Positions 18,414-28,249 of a stretch of DNA of 46,591 bases are shown here, in pieces; positions within the stretch are counted from its first letter, which is position 1, and each line of letters begins with the position of its first letter. The notes below the pieces were generated by a model. It was not told where the DNA came from. It saw only the letters and a list, made by a program, of their open reading frames with translations, and did not search any database. The stretch spans positions 1 through 46,591 of the forward strand of contig CAIRMO010000043.1 of NCBI GenBank assembly GCA_903879705.1, given 5' to 3'. Source of the stretch: an uncultured Candidatus Competibacteraceae bacterium (lineage in GTDB: Bacteria; Pseudomonadota; Gammaproteobacteria; Competibacterales; Competibacteraceae). Position numbers and translations under genes: made by a program.

Positions 18414-19679
18414 ATGGTTGCTCCCCTTGTCGATTCTGCTGACTCTCCGCTTTGCTTAGGACGGCAACCTATTCTGGATCGGGAACAGAACATTGTTGCT
18501 TACGAATTGCTGTTCCGGGCTTCATCCAGCCACAACGGGGCCGTGGTCGTTGATGATTTTGCCGCTACCAGCCAAGTGGTGATCCGGGCCTTTACTGAAT
18601 TCGGTTTAGCCAGCGTCTTAGGCAATTGCCTGGGTTACCTCAATGTCGATGAGCAGTTTCTGTCCAGTGATTTGGTCGAGCTGTTGCCCCGCGAGCGGGT
18701 CGTGCTGGAAGTGTTGGAAACGGTGGAAATGACGCCGACTATCCTGACCCGGCTGCGTGAACTCAAGGCGATGGGTTTCCAGCTGGCGCTGGATGATTTT
18801 ACCCACTTTGCCGATCAGTACCTTCCGGCGCTGGCGCTGGTGGATATTGTCAAGCTGGATTTGCCGTTGTTAACCGGCGATGAGCTGACGGCCGTCGTCC
18901 AGCAATTGCGCCGCTGGCCGCTTAAACTGCTGGCGGAGAAAATTGACAACCGTGCCCAGTTTCAAGACTGCATTCGACGGGGATTCGATCTGTTCCAAGG
19001 TTACTTTTTCGCCAAGCCGACCATTTTGAGCAGCCGTCGGGTTGATCCGGCCCGCGCCGGAGTCCTTCGATTAATGAACCTGACGCTGGGCGAGGTGAAA
19101 ATCAGCACCCTGGAACGGGAGTTTAAGCATTATCCCAATCTGACCTACAAGCTGTTGAGGCTGGTCAATTCCGTCACGCTGGGCGCACCCGTCAAAATCC
19201 ATTCGCTGAAGCAGGCGCTGGTGGTATTGGGCCAGCGGCCACTGCAACGCTGGCTGCAATTGTTATTATTCACCCAGGGCGCAGAGGACGTAGCGGGACA
19301 ATCGTTATCAACCCTGGCGGCAGTGCGCGGCAAGTCGATGGAATTAATGGCGAATTACTTGGCGCCTCATCATCGGGAACAGGCGGATCAAGCCTTTATG
19401 GTTGGCGTACTGTCGCTGTTAGATGCCTTGTTTGGAACGCCACTGCCAGAATTGCTGGCCGAATTGAATCTGGCTGATTCGGTACGGGCGGCGCTGTTGA
19501 ATCATCAAGGATCACTGGGCCGGTTGCTGAATATCATTCTCCGGTCCGAACAGAATCAGTTTGATGAACTGATCATTGAACTGGCGGAATTATCGCCCTT
19601 GTCATTATTACAATTCAACCAGGCACAATTACAGGCTCTAGGCTGGGCCAATAAATTAGCCATTTCCAATGAGAGGTGA
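18414..19679 (+). CDS. EAL-like/HDOD signalling protein (YuxH type)
   Basis: 421 residues, cytoplasmic. Residues ~14-215 form an EAL-fold domain with degenerate catalytic motifs: YELLFR in place of EAL, LALDDF, VDIVKLD, LLAEKI and GFDLFQGYFFAKP. Active c-di-GMP hydrolysis is therefore doubtful. Residues ~220-410 form an HDOD domain (LEREFKHYPNLTYKLLRLVN, HSLKQALVVLGQRPLQRWL). This pairing defines the YuxH-type family, which acts in c-di-GMP-related or stress signalling. Its stop lies 4 bp before the next gene's start, in the ribosome binding site of that gene, so the two are coupled. Confidence 0.9.
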   Translation: MVAPLVDSADSPLCLGRQPILDREQNIVAYELLFRASSSHNGAVVVDDFAATSQVVIRAFTEFGLASVLGNCLGYLNVDEQFLSSDLVELLPRERVVLEVLETVEMTPTILTRLRELKAMGFQLALDDFTHFADQYLPALALVDIVKLDLPLLTGDELTAVVQQLRRWPLKLLAEKIDNRAQFQDCIRRGFDLFQGYFFAKPTILSSRRVDPARAGVLRLMNLTLGEVKISTLEREFKHYPNLTYKLLRLVNSVTLGAPVKIHSLKQALVVLGQRPLQRWLQLLLFTQGAEDVAGQSLSTLAAVRGKSMELMANYLAPHHREQADQAFMVGVLSLLDALFGTPLPELLAELNLADSVRAALLNHQGSLGRLLNIILRSEQNQFDELIIELAELSPLSLLQFNQAQLQALGWANKLAISNER

Positions 19680-19683
19680 TGTT

Positions 19684-20271
19684 ATGGAGTTACCGGCTTC
19701 GACTGCCCGTCATCCCGATCTGGACTGGAGCCAGGTTCGGGAAACCCTCCTGATGCTGGCCTTGGCTGTCTCTCAAATCGAAATGTCGATGCGGGAAAGC
19801 GATGGCTCAGTGGAAGTATTAAGCAACTCGTTTACCTCAATGGTCGGTCAGGTCAAGATGATCGAAAAAACCGTCGCGGCGTTGCCGGACATGACGGAAA
19901 TGACCGACGCCAAGACCACGATCATTGGAAGTTGCACAACGGTGAGCGAGATGATGCATTCCGCCATTATTGCTTTTCAGTTCTACGACAAGTTGACCCA
20001 GCGCCTGAATCATGTCACCACCAGTCTGGGAGCGCTGGCGGATTTAGTGAATGATCAGCGCCGGCTGTACAACCCCTATGAATGGCTGGGGATGCAGGAG
20101 AAGATTAAATCCCGTTATACAATGGAAGAAGAGCGGCTGATGTTCGAGGCCATCATGCAGGGTAAAACCGTCAAGCAGGCGCTGGCGATCTATGTTCAGG
20201 CGCTTGAAGACCGCAAGCAGAAAAGCGTTGACAATGGCGGCGGTGGCGAAGATGACATCGAACTGTTCTGA
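19684..20271 (+). CDS. CheZ-like protein (putative response-regulator phosphatase)
   Basis: 195 residues, largely helical. An internal segment AFQFYDKLTQRLNHV matches the CheZ active-site helix pattern QFxDxxxQ, placing D102 and Q106 as candidate catalytic residues for dephosphorylating a CheY-type receiver. The C-terminus is a flexible glycine run ending EDDIELF, reminiscent of the CheZ tail that docks on CheY. It is otherwise shorter and divergent from CheZ. The start at 19684 has GAGAGG seven bases upstream and overlaps no coding sequence. It is coupled to the EAL-HDOD gene, suggesting a joint signalling role; assignment is by motif only. Confidence 0.6.
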   Translation: MELPASTARHPDLDWSQVRETLLMLALAVSQIEMSMRESDGSVEVLSNSFTSMVGQVKMIEKTVAALPDMTEMTDAKTTIIGSCTTVSEMMHSAIIAFQFYDKLTQRLNHVTTSLGALADLVNDQRRLYNPYEWLGMQEKIKSRYTMEEERLMFEAIMQGKTVKQALAIYVQALEDRKQKSVDNGGGGEDDIELF

Positions 20272-20483
20272 CGTCAGCGATGCACCATAACAAGGCATGC
20301 CGCCAATATCTTGCGCTATATTAAGTCAAGGCCCGGAGCCATGCCGCTGCATCGCCGTCACCGAGCGCGCTCCGGGTTGAAAAATCGTCGTGGCATGGTT
20401 CATACCCGGACGCGGGCGAGCCTGGTTTTTCGCTACCCAACTCATTACAACCGCCTGTTTCATAACCCGAGGACTCAATTCTG

Positions 20484-21893
20484 ATGAATGCTGCTGCTGT
20501 GATCAAGCTGATCGAGGAAAAAGAGATCAAGTTTGTGGATTACCGGTTTACCGATACCCGGGGCAAGGAACAGCATGTCACCGTACCGGTCAGCGCCATT
20601 AACGAAGATGTCTTTGAAGACGGCAAGATGTTCGATGGCTCGTCGATTGCCGGCTGGAAAGGCATTCAGGAGTCGGACATGATTTTGATGCCCGATCCGA
20701 CCACCGCTTGCCTGGACCCGTTTTTTGAAGAACCAACCCTGGTGATGACCTGCGATGTCATCGAACCCAATACCATGCAGGGTTATGAACGCGACCCGCG
20801 CTCACTGGCTCGCCGCGCCGAGGCGTATCTGAAGTCCACCGGGATCGGTGATACCGCCTTTTTTGGCCCGGAAAACGAATTTTTCATTTTCGACGATGTG
20901 CGCTGGGGCGCTGACATCAGCGGCTGCTTCTGCAAAATTGACTCGTCCGAAGCCGGCTGGAATTCCGAAAAAGCCTATGACGGCGGCAATTTCGGCCACC
21001 GTCCGGGCGTCAAGGGCGGCTATTTCCCGGTGCCGCCGGTCGATTCAATGCAGGACATCCGCTCGGCGATGTGCCTGAACCTGGAAGCGATGGGGCAAAT
21101 CCCCGAAGTACATCATCACGAAGTCGCTACCGCCGGCCAAGCCGAAATTGGTGTGCAATTCAATACCCTGGTGTGCAAGGCCGACGAAGTGCAGCGCCTC
21201 AAGTATGTGGTGCAGAACGTCGCCGCCAGTTACGGCAAGACCGCGACCTTCATGCCCAAGCCGCTGGTGGGCGACAATGGCAGCGGGATGCACGTTCACC
21301 AGTCGATTGGCAAGGATGGCGTCAACCTGTTCTCCGGTGATTTGTACGCCGGCCTGTCGGAACTGGCGCTGTACTACATCGGCGGGATCATCAAGCACGC
21401 CAAGGCGTTGAATGCCTTCTGCAACCCATCGACCAACTCCTACAAGCGGTTAGTGCCGGGCTTTGAAGCGCCGATCAATCTGGCCTATTCCGCCCGCAAC
21501 CGCTCGGCTTCGATCCGCATTCCATACGTCAGCAATCCCAAGGGACGTCGCATCGAAGTGCGGTTTCCGGATTCGACCGCTAACCCGTATCTCGCTTTTG
21601 CGGCGATGATGATGGCCGGACTGGACGGCATCCAGAACCGGATTCATCCCGGCGATCCGGTCGACAAGGACATTTATGAACTGCCGCCGGAAGAAGAGAA
21701 GCTGATCCCGCAGGTCTGTTTCTCGCTGGAACAGGCACTTAACGAGCTGGACCAGAACCGCGACTTCCTGATTAAGGGCGGGGTGTTCACCAATGATCTG
21801 ATCGACGCCTACATTGCCCTCAAGATGCAGGATGTGACCCGGATCCGGATGACTACTCACCCGGTTGAGTTCGACCTGTATTACAGCCTCTAA
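20484..21893 (+). CDS. glnA: Glutamine synthetase type I
   Basis: 469 residues; makes glutamine from glutamate, ammonia and ATP. Visible are the N-terminal beta-grasp with [27 protein letters not shown], the metal/ATP core [36 protein letters not shown], and the glutamate-binding [21 protein letters not shown] holds the tyrosine that GlnE adenylylates. The C-terminus [12 protein letters not shown] is standard. The 212 bp upstream contains no gene and has a weak TGGCAT-type element only. glnL/glnG are not in the window downstream. Confidence 0.98.
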   Translation: MNAAAVIKLIEEKEIKFVDYRFTDTRGKEQHVTVPVSAINEDVFEDGKMFDGSSIAGWKGIQESDMILMPDPTTACLDPFFEEPTLVMTCDVIEPNTMQGYERDPRSLARRAEAYLKSTGIGDTAFFGPENEFFIFDDVRWGADISGCFCKIDSSEAGWNSEKAYDGGNFGHRPGVKGGYFPVPPVDSMQDIRSAMCLNLEAMGQIPEVHHHEVATAGQAEIGVQFNTLVCKADEVQRLKYVVQNVAASYGKTATFMPKPLVGDNGSGMHVHQSIGKDGVNLFSGDLYAGLSELALYYIGGIIKHAKALNAFCNPSTNSYKRLVPGFEAPINLAYSARNRSASIRIPYVSNPKGRRIEVRFPDSTANPYLAFAAMMMAGLDGIQNRIHPGDPVDKDIYELPPEEEKLIPQVCFSLEQALNELDQNRDFLIKGGVFTNDLIDAYIALKMQDVTRIRMTTHPVEFDLYYSL

Positions 21894-21946
21894 CCTGCTT
21901 TTTCAATGATCTATTCCTTAAGCCACCCTTAAGTTGGCGCGTATGG

Positions 21947-22016
21947 GCTGGGGGGCTTGCCCCCCAGCGGCGATTTTTTGGTCGCCGGGATGGCGGGCTT
22001 GATCGGGTGGTGCGGT
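21947..22016 (+). repeat. Hairpin repeat, copy 1 (terminator-like)
   Basis: GCTGGGGGGC-TT-GCCCCCCAGC forms a perfect hairpin, followed by CGGCGATTTTTTGG, itself pairing with TCGCCG. A near-identical module lies at 23019-23085. It is ~50 bp after glnA, so it could terminate it. The next gene follows at 22132. Confidence 0.75.
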
Positions 22017-22131
22017 GTGGCAAGCGCCGCACTCACCACGGGCCGGCGTTCGAGATTGATCGGGAAGCTAATCTGCTGGCCTTGCGTAATAAAGGTGGAA
22101 ACGGGTGGGGGATGTGGGACAAGATGGGCGC

Positions 22132-22782
22132 ATGAACGATCTGATTGATTTGGCGCCCCCATCCAGACGGGAGCATATTGTTAAGCATCAAGTCTCTGGC
22201 CGGGTCTCAGATCGTTTTGTCGCGGAAATGGATACCGCCTTACAACAGATACCTACTGACCTGGTGGATCAGGTTGTCAAAAGCGGATATACGCTGGCGT
22301 TTGTGGAGACGGTAATTGAGATCCGCCCTGATTTGCGCGGAAAAACACCGGTTGACTCATCGCCAGGGACTACTTTTGAAAATTTACGCGGATTTTTTGA
22401 CGGAGAAACAAAAACTCTTTATGTCCCGGAATACTACCGGGCCAAACTTCAGCCGATGCGAGGATTGGTTAAAAATACCATAGCTGCCGCCGTGCTTCGG
22501 CATGAACGGGGTCATGCTTTGGATCGAGCTTTGGGGCTTATATCGGCAACACCGGAGTTTCAGCAGGCATATGAAGCAGATTTGACTGATGTTCCTGATG
22601 ATTTAATTGATTATTTTACTTATTTTTGGCAATCCGATAATAACCGAAACTGCCGAGAAGTATTTGCAGAGCTTTTTGCAGTGTACTATGGCGGTGGCCC
22701 TCATGACCGATCTCGGCAAATAAGATTGGTCTTCAATCGCTGCGATGACGTTCTCAGAAAACGAATACAGGGGATAGTGTGA
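22132..22782 (+). CDS. Putative lethal-factor-like zinc metallopeptidase
   Basis: 216 residues, no signal peptide. VLRHERGHALD supplies the HExxH zinc motif (H124, E125, H128), and EVFAELFAVYYGG downstream supplies candidate third-ligand glutamates E177/E180. The layout, with a preceding STRAND DGETKTLYVPEYYRAK and helical core, resembles the anthrax-lethal-factor-type (ATLF-like) peptidase fold. The ATG at 22132 is chosen because an upstream GTG adds only glycine-rich residues. It is coupled to the next short gene by an overlapping TGA/ATG, and the pair sits between two hairpin repeats. The target is unknown. Confidence 0.65.
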   Translation: MNDLIDLAPPSRREHIVKHQVSGRVSDRFVAEMDTALQQIPTDLVDQVVKSGYTLAFVETVIEIRPDLRGKTPVDSSPGTTFENLRGFFDGETKTLYVPEYYRAKLQPMRGLVKNTIAAAVLRHERGHALDRALGLISATPEFQQAYEADLTDVPDDLIDYFTYFWQSDNNRNCREVFAELFAVYYGGGPHDRSRQIRLVFNRCDDVLRKRIQGIV

Positions 22783-22999
22783 TGGTAACGACGCACCTTA
22801 CTTGTTACCGTGATGGCGTGTGTCGGGTCGTTGTTGAGTATCGTGACGGGAAAGCTACGGCGAAGAATACATTGATCTACAGCCCGGGGAGGATATTGGT
22901 CAATACACCTATGCCGAACTCCGTGCCCACGGTAGCGGCGAAATCGACATTGACTTTGACGCGCAGCCCGTTCAACCCGCCGAGCGCCTTGCCGCATGA
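22782..22999 (+). pseudogene. Small partner of the metallopeptidase, frameshifted
   Basis: Starts on the last base of the peptidase stop. The first 36 codons (MVTTHLTCYRDGVCRVVVEY, then RDGKATAKNTLIYSPG) read cleanly. One base restored in the CCCGGGG run at about 22887 lets the frame continue as EDIGQYTYAELRAHGSGEID through ERLAA and stop at 22999, about 72 residues with acidic C-terminal character. As deposited the frame instead continues to 23006 in sequence without protein character. It could be an immunity or regulatory protein for the peptidase; this is only inference from coupling. A homopolymer sequencing error is possible. Confidence 0.55.
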
Positions 23000-23018
23000 T
23001 CTGTAACCTTTGAGGAAT

Positions 23019-23085
23019 GCTGGGGGCTTGCCCCCAGCGGCGATTTTTTGGCCGCCGGGATGGCGTGCTTGACCGGGGGTGCGGC
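23019..23085 (+). repeat. Hairpin repeat, copy 2 (terminator-like)
   Basis: GCTGGGGGCTTGCCCCCAGC, then CGGCGATTTTTTGG, GCCGCCGGGATGGCG and a shared tail match copy 1 at 21947-22016 at most positions. The two direct repeats bracket the metallopeptidase pair. Both hairpins end in a T-run on the plus strand, so transcription of both glnA and the pair could stop here. Confidence 0.75.
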
Positions 23086-23163
23086 ACTCCGGTCGAACCA
23101 CCCCGGCACTTCGATCGGGTGCGCGGTAAAATCCGGCTCAAGCGTTACAGCATCCAAAGTTTC

Positions 23164-24855
23164 TCAGATGGCCACCACAGTTTCGCTCGCCGTTTCCAGA
23201 TTCAGCGCTGCCGCCAACAACGCCTGAGTGTAGGGATGTTGGGGATGGGCGAAGATTTGCCGGGCAGGGCCGGTTTCCACCACCCGCCCATTTTTCATTA
23301 CCAGCAGATGATTGGCCAGCGCCCGCACCACCCGCAGATCGTGGCTGATGAACACATAAGCCAGCCGGTGGCGACGCTGCAATTCACGCAATAAATCCAC
23401 GATTTGCGCCTGCACCGACACATCCAGGGCGCTGGTCGGCTCATCGAGAATCAGCAGTCGCGGTTGCAAGGCCAGGGCGCGGGCGATAGCGACCCGCTGA
23501 CGCTGACCGCCGGAGAACTCGTGCGGATAGCGGTGTTGCGTCGCCGGGTCTAGCCCCACTTCTTCCAGCGCTTGAGTGATGCGGGCGCGACGGGCGGCGC
23601 GGTCGCCGGCCAGACCATGCGCCAGCAACCCCTCCTCGACAATTTCACCTATCGACAGGCGCGGACTGAGCGAGCCGAACGGGTCCTGAAAGACGATCTG
23701 CATGGCTTTACGCAGTGGCCGCAGGGTGTTATTGGGCAAGCCATCAATCCGCTGACCCTCAAACCGGATCGCACCTGAACTAGACAGCAGTCGCAGCAAC
23801 GCCAGACCGAGCGTGGTTTTGCCCGAACCACTCTCACCGACCACCCCTAGCGTTTGCCCGGCGCGGATGCTCACACTCACCCCGTCGACCGCCTTGACAT
23901 GACTGATAACTCGCCCGAACAGTCCGCGTTGGAGGGGGAACCAGACTCGCAGATCGTCGCCGGCCATGACTTCCGGCGCATCCGCCTGTTCCGGCGGCGG
24001 ATCGCCCTTGGGTTCAGCCGCCAGCAATTCCCGGGTGTAGGGATGATGCGGGTTGGCGAACAACTCGGCGACTATCGCGGTTTCCACAATCTCGCCAGCG
24101 TGCATCACGGCAACCCGGTCGGCGAGCTTGCGGACGATGCCGAGATCGTGGGTGATGAACAGGATCGCCATGCCAAACCGGGCTTGCAACGCCTTGAGTA
24201 ATTTCAGAATTTGAGCCTGGATGGTGACATCGAGGGCCGTAGTAGGCTCATCAGCGATCAGAATGTCGGGATCATTGGCCAGCGCCATCGCAATCATCAC
24301 CCGTTGCCGCTGACCGCCGGACAGTTCATGCGGCAGGGCGTTCAGGCGATGGGCAGCGGCGGGCAGACCGACCAGAGTCAACAGTTCCAGAATCCGCGCC
24401 CGCCGCGTCGCTCCACTCAAACCCTTATGCAGGGTCAAGGTTTCGCCGATCTGTTTTTCAACCGAATGCAGCGGGTTCAGCGAGGTCATCGGCTCCTGAA
24501 ACACCATCGCGATCTGGTTGCCGCGAATCGTGCGTAGTCGGGCCGGGGCCGCTCTCAGCAATTCCTCGCCGTGCAGGCAAATACTCCCGCCGGGGTGGTG
24601 AGCGTGGGGATAGGGCAGCAATTGCAAAATGGAGAGCGCCGACACCGATTTGCCGGAGCCGCTTTCTCCGACCAGCGCCAAGGTTTCGCCGCGATGCAGG
24701 GTGAACGAAACCTGCCTGACCGCCACCCGTGTGCCAAAGGAAACCGACAGATCGCGGATTTCGAGAAGAGGCGTTGCATTCCGTGCGGCAGGGTGGCAGA
24801 CCTGCGCTGTGCTATCTTGAACGACAGATCCTCCCACCCGGATCGGTAATGTCAT
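23164..24855 (-). CDS. Two-domain oligopeptide-type ABC transporter ATPase (YejF family)
   Basis: 563 residues carrying two complete ATPase domains. First: Walker A GESGSGKSVSA, signature LSGGQRQRVMIAMAL, Walker B ILIADEPTTALD. Second: Walker A GESGSGKTTLG, signature FSGGQRQRVAIARAL, Walker B LLILDEPTSALD. Each is followed by the oligopeptide-transporter C-terminal extension (YTRELLAAEP, YTQALLAAAL). This is the fused form used with peptide/microcin C importers such as YejABEF; no permease or binding protein is encoded beside it. The MITE copy at 24865-25007 ends 10 bp before the start codon, so the leader is largely element-derived. Confidence 0.9.
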   Translation of the reverse strand: MTLPIRVGGSVVQDSTAQVCHPAARNATPLLEIRDLSVSFGTRVAVRQVSFTLHRGETLALVGESGSGKSVSALSILQLLPYPHAHHPGGSICLHGEELLRAAPARLRTIRGNQIAMVFQEPMTSLNPLHSVEKQIGETLTLHKGLSGATRRARILELLTLVGLPAAAHRLNALPHELSGGQRQRVMIAMALANDPDILIADEPTTALDVTIQAQILKLLKALQARFGMAILFITHDLGIVRKLADRVAVMHAGEIVETAIVAELFANPHHPYTRELLAAEPKGDPPPEQADAPEVMAGDDLRVWFPLQRGLFGRVISHVKAVDGVSVSIRAGQTLGVVGESGSGKTTLGLALLRLLSSSGAIRFEGQRIDGLPNNTLRPLRKAMQIVFQDPFGSLSPRLSIGEIVEEGLLAHGLAGDRAARRARITQALEEVGLDPATQHRYPHEFSGGQRQRVAIARALALQPRLLILDEPTSALDVSVQAQIVDLLRELQRRHRLAYVFISHDLRVVRALANHLLVMKNGRVVETGPARQIFAHPQHPYTQALLAAALNLETASETVVAI

Positions 24856-24864
24856 GGAAATTCC

Positions 24865-25007
24865 CCTCCTCTAAATTTTCCTGTGATAACCAGGGGTTGT
24901 GGCGTAGGACTGGAGCGTGGCCTTCACCCAACCCTTTGATCCTGCCAAAAGATGCTGATTGCGATTGTCCGCCCCAGATTCGTATCACAGAAACAATTTA
25001 GAGGAGG
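24865..25007 (+). mobile_element. 143-bp MITE-like element, copy C
   Basis: The left terminal repeat CCTCCTCTAAATTTTCCTG (24865-24883) and right repeat CAGAAACAATTTAGAGGAGG (24988-25007) are imperfect complements. It has the same length as copy A and shares CCCAACCCTTTGATCCTGCC and GATTGTCCGCCCC. It fills the gap between cysNC and the ABC ATPase gene. Confidence 0.85.
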
Positions 25008-25030
25008 CTATTTTCCTGAACCGCTACTCT

Positions 25031-26953
25031 CTAATTACCGCGCAGAATCCGCCGTTCGCCGAGATATGCCAGCAACCGCTCCAGATTGGTTTCCAGCGAA
25101 TTGTTTTCAGTGTCGAGCGTTAATTCCGGCTGATCCGGCGCTTCATAGGGCGAGTCGATGCCGGTGAAATCACGAATGACGCCGGCGCGAGCCTTGGCGT
25201 ACAGGCCCTTGGGATCGCGCTGTTCGCACGCTTCGAGTGAAGCGTGGACGTAGACCTCGATAAACTCCCCTTCCGGAGCCAGCGCCCGCACCAACGCCCG
25301 ATCCGCCCGGAAGGGCGAAATGAAGGCGGTGATCACGATTAACCCAGCGTCAACGAACAAAGCCGCAACTTCGCCGATCCGGCGGATGTTCTCGATCCGA
25401 TCTTCCTTGGAGAAGCCCAAATCCCGGTTCAAGCCATGACGGACGTTATCGCCATCCAGCAGATAGCTGTGATACCCGCGCTGCATTAAGCGTTGCTCCA
25501 AGGCATTGGCTAAGGTGGACTTCCCCGAACCGGACAGTCCGGTCAGCCAGATCACGCAAGGCTGTTGCGCCTTCTGATTGGCGCGCTGAATTTTGCTGAC
25601 CTTGTGTTCATGCCAAATGACGTTATGGGCTTTGTCCACCAAGGGCTGAGTCACCGGGCGGACGATCATGCCGGCCCCGACCGTGATATTGGTGATCCGG
25701 TCGATCATGATAAAACCGCCGGTGCCCGGAATCTCGTGATAGGGATCGAAGGGAATGGGCTGATTCAGGGCAAAGCGGCAATAACCGATTTCGTTTAACC
25801 CCAGCTCCTCAGCCCGCTGATGTCCCAGAGTATTGACATCGATCCGGTGATGAATCGTGGTCGGGGTTGCCGGGATCAGGCGGGTGGCCAGTTTTAGATC
25901 GTACTGGCGACCCGGCAGCAGCGGCGCATCAGCCATCCACACTACCCGGGCGTCGAAGGCGTCCGCCACTGCGGGCAATCGGCCAGGATGAACCAGCAGA
26001 TCGCCGCGACTGACATCGATCTCGTCGGTCAAGGTCAGGGTCACCGCTTCGCCGGCGGACGCCTGCTCAAGATCGCCTGCGCTGGTCACGATACTGGCCA
26101 CCCGGCTGCGCCGGCCAGAAGGCAGCGCCACCACGACATCGCCGGGCCGGACGACGCCAGCGGCGAGGGTGCCACAGAAGCCGCGAAAATCCGGATTAGG
26201 CCGATTGACGTACTGCACCGGGAAGCGGAAATCGCGCAAATTGCGGTCAGCAGCGACTTCCACGGTTTCCAGCAAGTGCAACAAGGTGGGGCCGTGATAC
26301 CAGGCCATCGCCTCGGACGGCTGCACGATGTTATCGCCGCGCAACGCCGACACCGGGATGCAATGCACATCCCGCACCCCCAATTTGGCGGCGAAATCCA
26401 GATAATGAGCGCGGATCCGCTCAAAAACGGCAGGATCGTGGTCGACCAGATCCATCTTGTTCACCGCGACAACGAGATGGCGGATGCCGAGCAGGGACAC
26501 AATAAAGCTATGGCGGCGGGTCTGCACCTGCACTCCCCGGCGAGCATCGACGAGCAGAATCGCCAGTTGCGCCGTGGACGCGCCGGTCGCCATATTGCGG
26601 GTGTACTGCTCATGGCCGGGGGTGTCGGCGATGATAAATTTGCGTTTTTCGGTGGAGAAGTAACGGTAAGCGACATCAATGGTAATGCCTTGCTCCCGCT
26701 CGGCCTGCAACCCGTCCACCAACAGCGCCAGATCAAATTCCTCGCCGGTCGTGCCGTACTTGGTGGTATCGCGGCGGACCGCGGCCAACTGATCCTCATG
26801 GATCAACTGGGTGTCGTAGAGCAGGCGACCGATCAAGGTGCTTTTGCCATCATCAACGCTGCCGCAGGTGATAAGCCGCAACAGGTCCTTGTGTTCGTGC
26901 GCATCCAGGTAGGCCTGGATGTCGGATTCGATCAGGGGGGAGGCGTGAGACAT
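25031..26953 (-). CDS. cysNC: Bifunctional sulfate adenylyltransferase subunit 1 / APS kinase
   Basis: 640 residues. The N-terminal ~440 residues are CysN, a GTPase of the EF-Tu family that drives ATP sulfurylase: P-loop [32 protein letters not shown]. From ~450 a CysC domain follows, APS kinase, with P-loop [30 protein letters not shown] and [10 protein letters not shown], which phosphorylates APS to PAPS. The fused arrangement is also called NodQ in rhizobia. The ATG at 26953 follows the cysD stop by one base, so cysD-cysNC is one operon. It acts in sulfate assimilation in the cytoplasm. Confidence 0.96.
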   Translation of the reverse strand: MSHASPLIESDIQAYLDAHEHKDLLRLITCGSVDDGKSTLIGRLLYDTQLIHEDQLAAVRRDTTKYGTTGEEFDLALLVDGLQAEREQGITIDVAYRYFSTEKRKFIIADTPGHEQYTRNMATGASTAQLAILLVDARRGVQVQTRRHSFIVSLLGIRHLVVAVNKMDLVDHDPAVFERIRAHYLDFAAKLGVRDVHCIPVSALRGDNIVQPSEAMAWYHGPTLLHLLETVEVAADRNLRDFRFPVQYVNRPNPDFRGFCGTLAAGVVRPGDVVVALPSGRRSRVASIVTSAGDLEQASAGEAVTLTLTDEIDVSRGDLLVHPGRLPAVADAFDARVVWMADAPLLPGRQYDLKLATRLIPATPTTIHHRIDVNTLGHQRAEELGLNEIGYCRFALNQPIPFDPYHEIPGTGGFIMIDRITNITVGAGMIVRPVTQPLVDKAHNVIWHEHKVSKIQRANQKAQQPCVIWLTGLSGSGKSTLANALEQRLMQRGYHSYLLDGDNVRHGLNRDLGFSKEDRIENIRRIGEVAALFVDAGLIVITAFISPFRADRALVRALAPEGEFIEVYVHASLEACEQRDPKGLYAKARAGVIRDFTGIDSPYEAPDQPELTLDTENNSLETNLERLLAYLGERRILRGN

Positions 26954-26954
26954 G

Positions 26955-27863
26955 TTAAAAATACCCTTGGCGCTTCTTTTCTTCCATCGAACCGGACGCA
27001 TCATGGTCAATCAGCCGGCCTTGTCGTTCCGAAAACCGGGTCAGCAGCATTTCCTGGATAATCTCCGGCAGAGTGGTGGCCCGCGACCGGATCGCGCCAG
27101 TCAATGGATAGCAGCCCAGGGTGCGGAAACGCACCCATTCCATTTTTGGCGTTTCGCCCGGTTCCAGCGGCATTCGCTCATCATCCACCATGATCAGCGT
27201 TCCTTCCCGCTCGACGACCGGCCGTTCTGCCGCCAGGTACAACGGCACAATCGGAATATTTTCCAGGTGGATGTACTGCCAGACATCCAGCTCGGTCCAG
27301 TTGGAGAGCGGAAAAACCCGGATGCTCTCGCCTTTGTGGACCCGCCCGTTGTACAGATTCCAGAGTTCGGGCCGCTGGTTTTTAGGATCCCAGACATGGT
27401 TGCGGTCCCGGAACGAATAAACCCGCTCCTTGGCCCGCGACCGCTCTTCGTCCCGCCGGGCACCGCCAAAGGCCGCATCAAATCCGTAGCGATCCAGCGC
27501 CTGTTTGAGTCCCTGGGTCTTCATCACGTCAGTATGAACCCGCGAGCCGTGGTTAAACGGATTGATCCCCTGGCGCAAACCCTCTTCATTGACATGAACG
27601 ATCAGTTCCAGCCCTAACCGCTGTACGATTTCATCGCGGAACTGGATCATGTCCTGGAATTTCCAGGTGGTGTCGACATGCAGCAACGGAAACGGCGGCT
27701 TGCCGGGATGGAACGCTTTCAGGGCCAGGTGCAGCATCACGGCCGAGTCCTTGCCAATCGAGTACAGCATCACCGGCTTTTCAAATTCGGCGGCGACTTC
27801 GCGGATGATGTGAATGCTCTCCGCTTCAAGTTGTTTAAGATGAGTCGGTTTTTGCAGGTCCAT
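26955..27863 (-). CDS. cysD: Sulfate adenylyltransferase subunit 2
   Basis: 302 residues, the catalytic ATP sulfurylase subunit forming APS from sulfate and ATP with CysN. It begins [20 protein letters not shown], has the PP-loop [17 protein letters not shown], then [10 protein letters not shown], and the conserved [16 protein letters not shown] and [17 protein letters not shown]. The start at 27863 gives exactly the E. coli CysD length; the open frame runs further upstream without homology. Confidence 0.97.
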   Translation of the reverse strand: MDLQKPTHLKQLEAESIHIIREVAAEFEKPVMLYSIGKDSAVMLHLALKAFHPGKPPFPLLHVDTTWKFQDMIQFRDEIVQRLGLELIVHVNEEGLRQGINPFNHGSRVHTDVMKTQGLKQALDRYGFDAAFGGARRDEERSRAKERVYSFRDRNHVWDPKNQRPELWNLYNGRVHKGESIRVFPLSNWTELDVWQYIHLENIPIVPLYLAAERPVVEREGTLIMVDDERMPLEPGETPKMEWVRFRTLGCYPLTGAIRSRATTLPEIIQEMLLTRFSERQGRLIDHDASGSMEEKKRQGYF

Positions 27864-28249
27864 GAGTTCAGGGCGCGGCGGGGAAAGCCGGCAATTCTGG
27901 GCATTCAGGGCACAGGCGTCAACCGAGTTGGCAGGTTTGGCAAGCGGGCTGAACAGTGGCGGGAATATCCCGGTTACCCGTCGGTCACCGCCCGCCACTA
28001 CAGTGAACAGGCGCAGGTCAGTGAATCCATACCGATCCCGCAACGCCGCGCCATGCGACGGGCCTGATCTGCCGCTTCCTGCAATTTCCCTCCCCTAAAT
28101 TTTCTCCTCCTCTAAATTTTTCCTGTGAGTGCGAGGGATTGGGGAAGCGGATGAGAGTAAAAGGCGTTTTTGTACAGCAATCCGCTGCCGAATCAGAAAA
28201 ACCAAGGAGCATTCGCTACTCCCTGCTCACTCGGGTTGCTGCGCGGTGA
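27864..28249. other. Intergenic region with truncated MITE copy D
   Basis: Upstream of cysD. It contains CCTCCTCTAAATTTTTCCTG (28106-28125), a terminal repeat of the 143-bp family, preceded by a second partial end CCCTCCCCTAAATTTT (28088-28103); no matching second terminus was found, so this copy is truncated. A plus-strand frame through 28067 exists but has no recognisable domain. The cysD promoter probably lies here; no CysB site can be identified by eye. Confidence 0.6.

Noticed and set aside
20272..20483. A sigma-54 promoter or NtrC site for glnA
   Set aside because: TGGCATGGTTCATAC has GG but AC where the -12 GC should be, and TGCACC...GGCATGC is only half an NtrC palindrome. The match is too weak to call.
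25988..27061. A 357-codon plus-strand frame over cysNC
   Set aside because: It is the mirror of an unmistakable CysN sequence, with no family features of its own.
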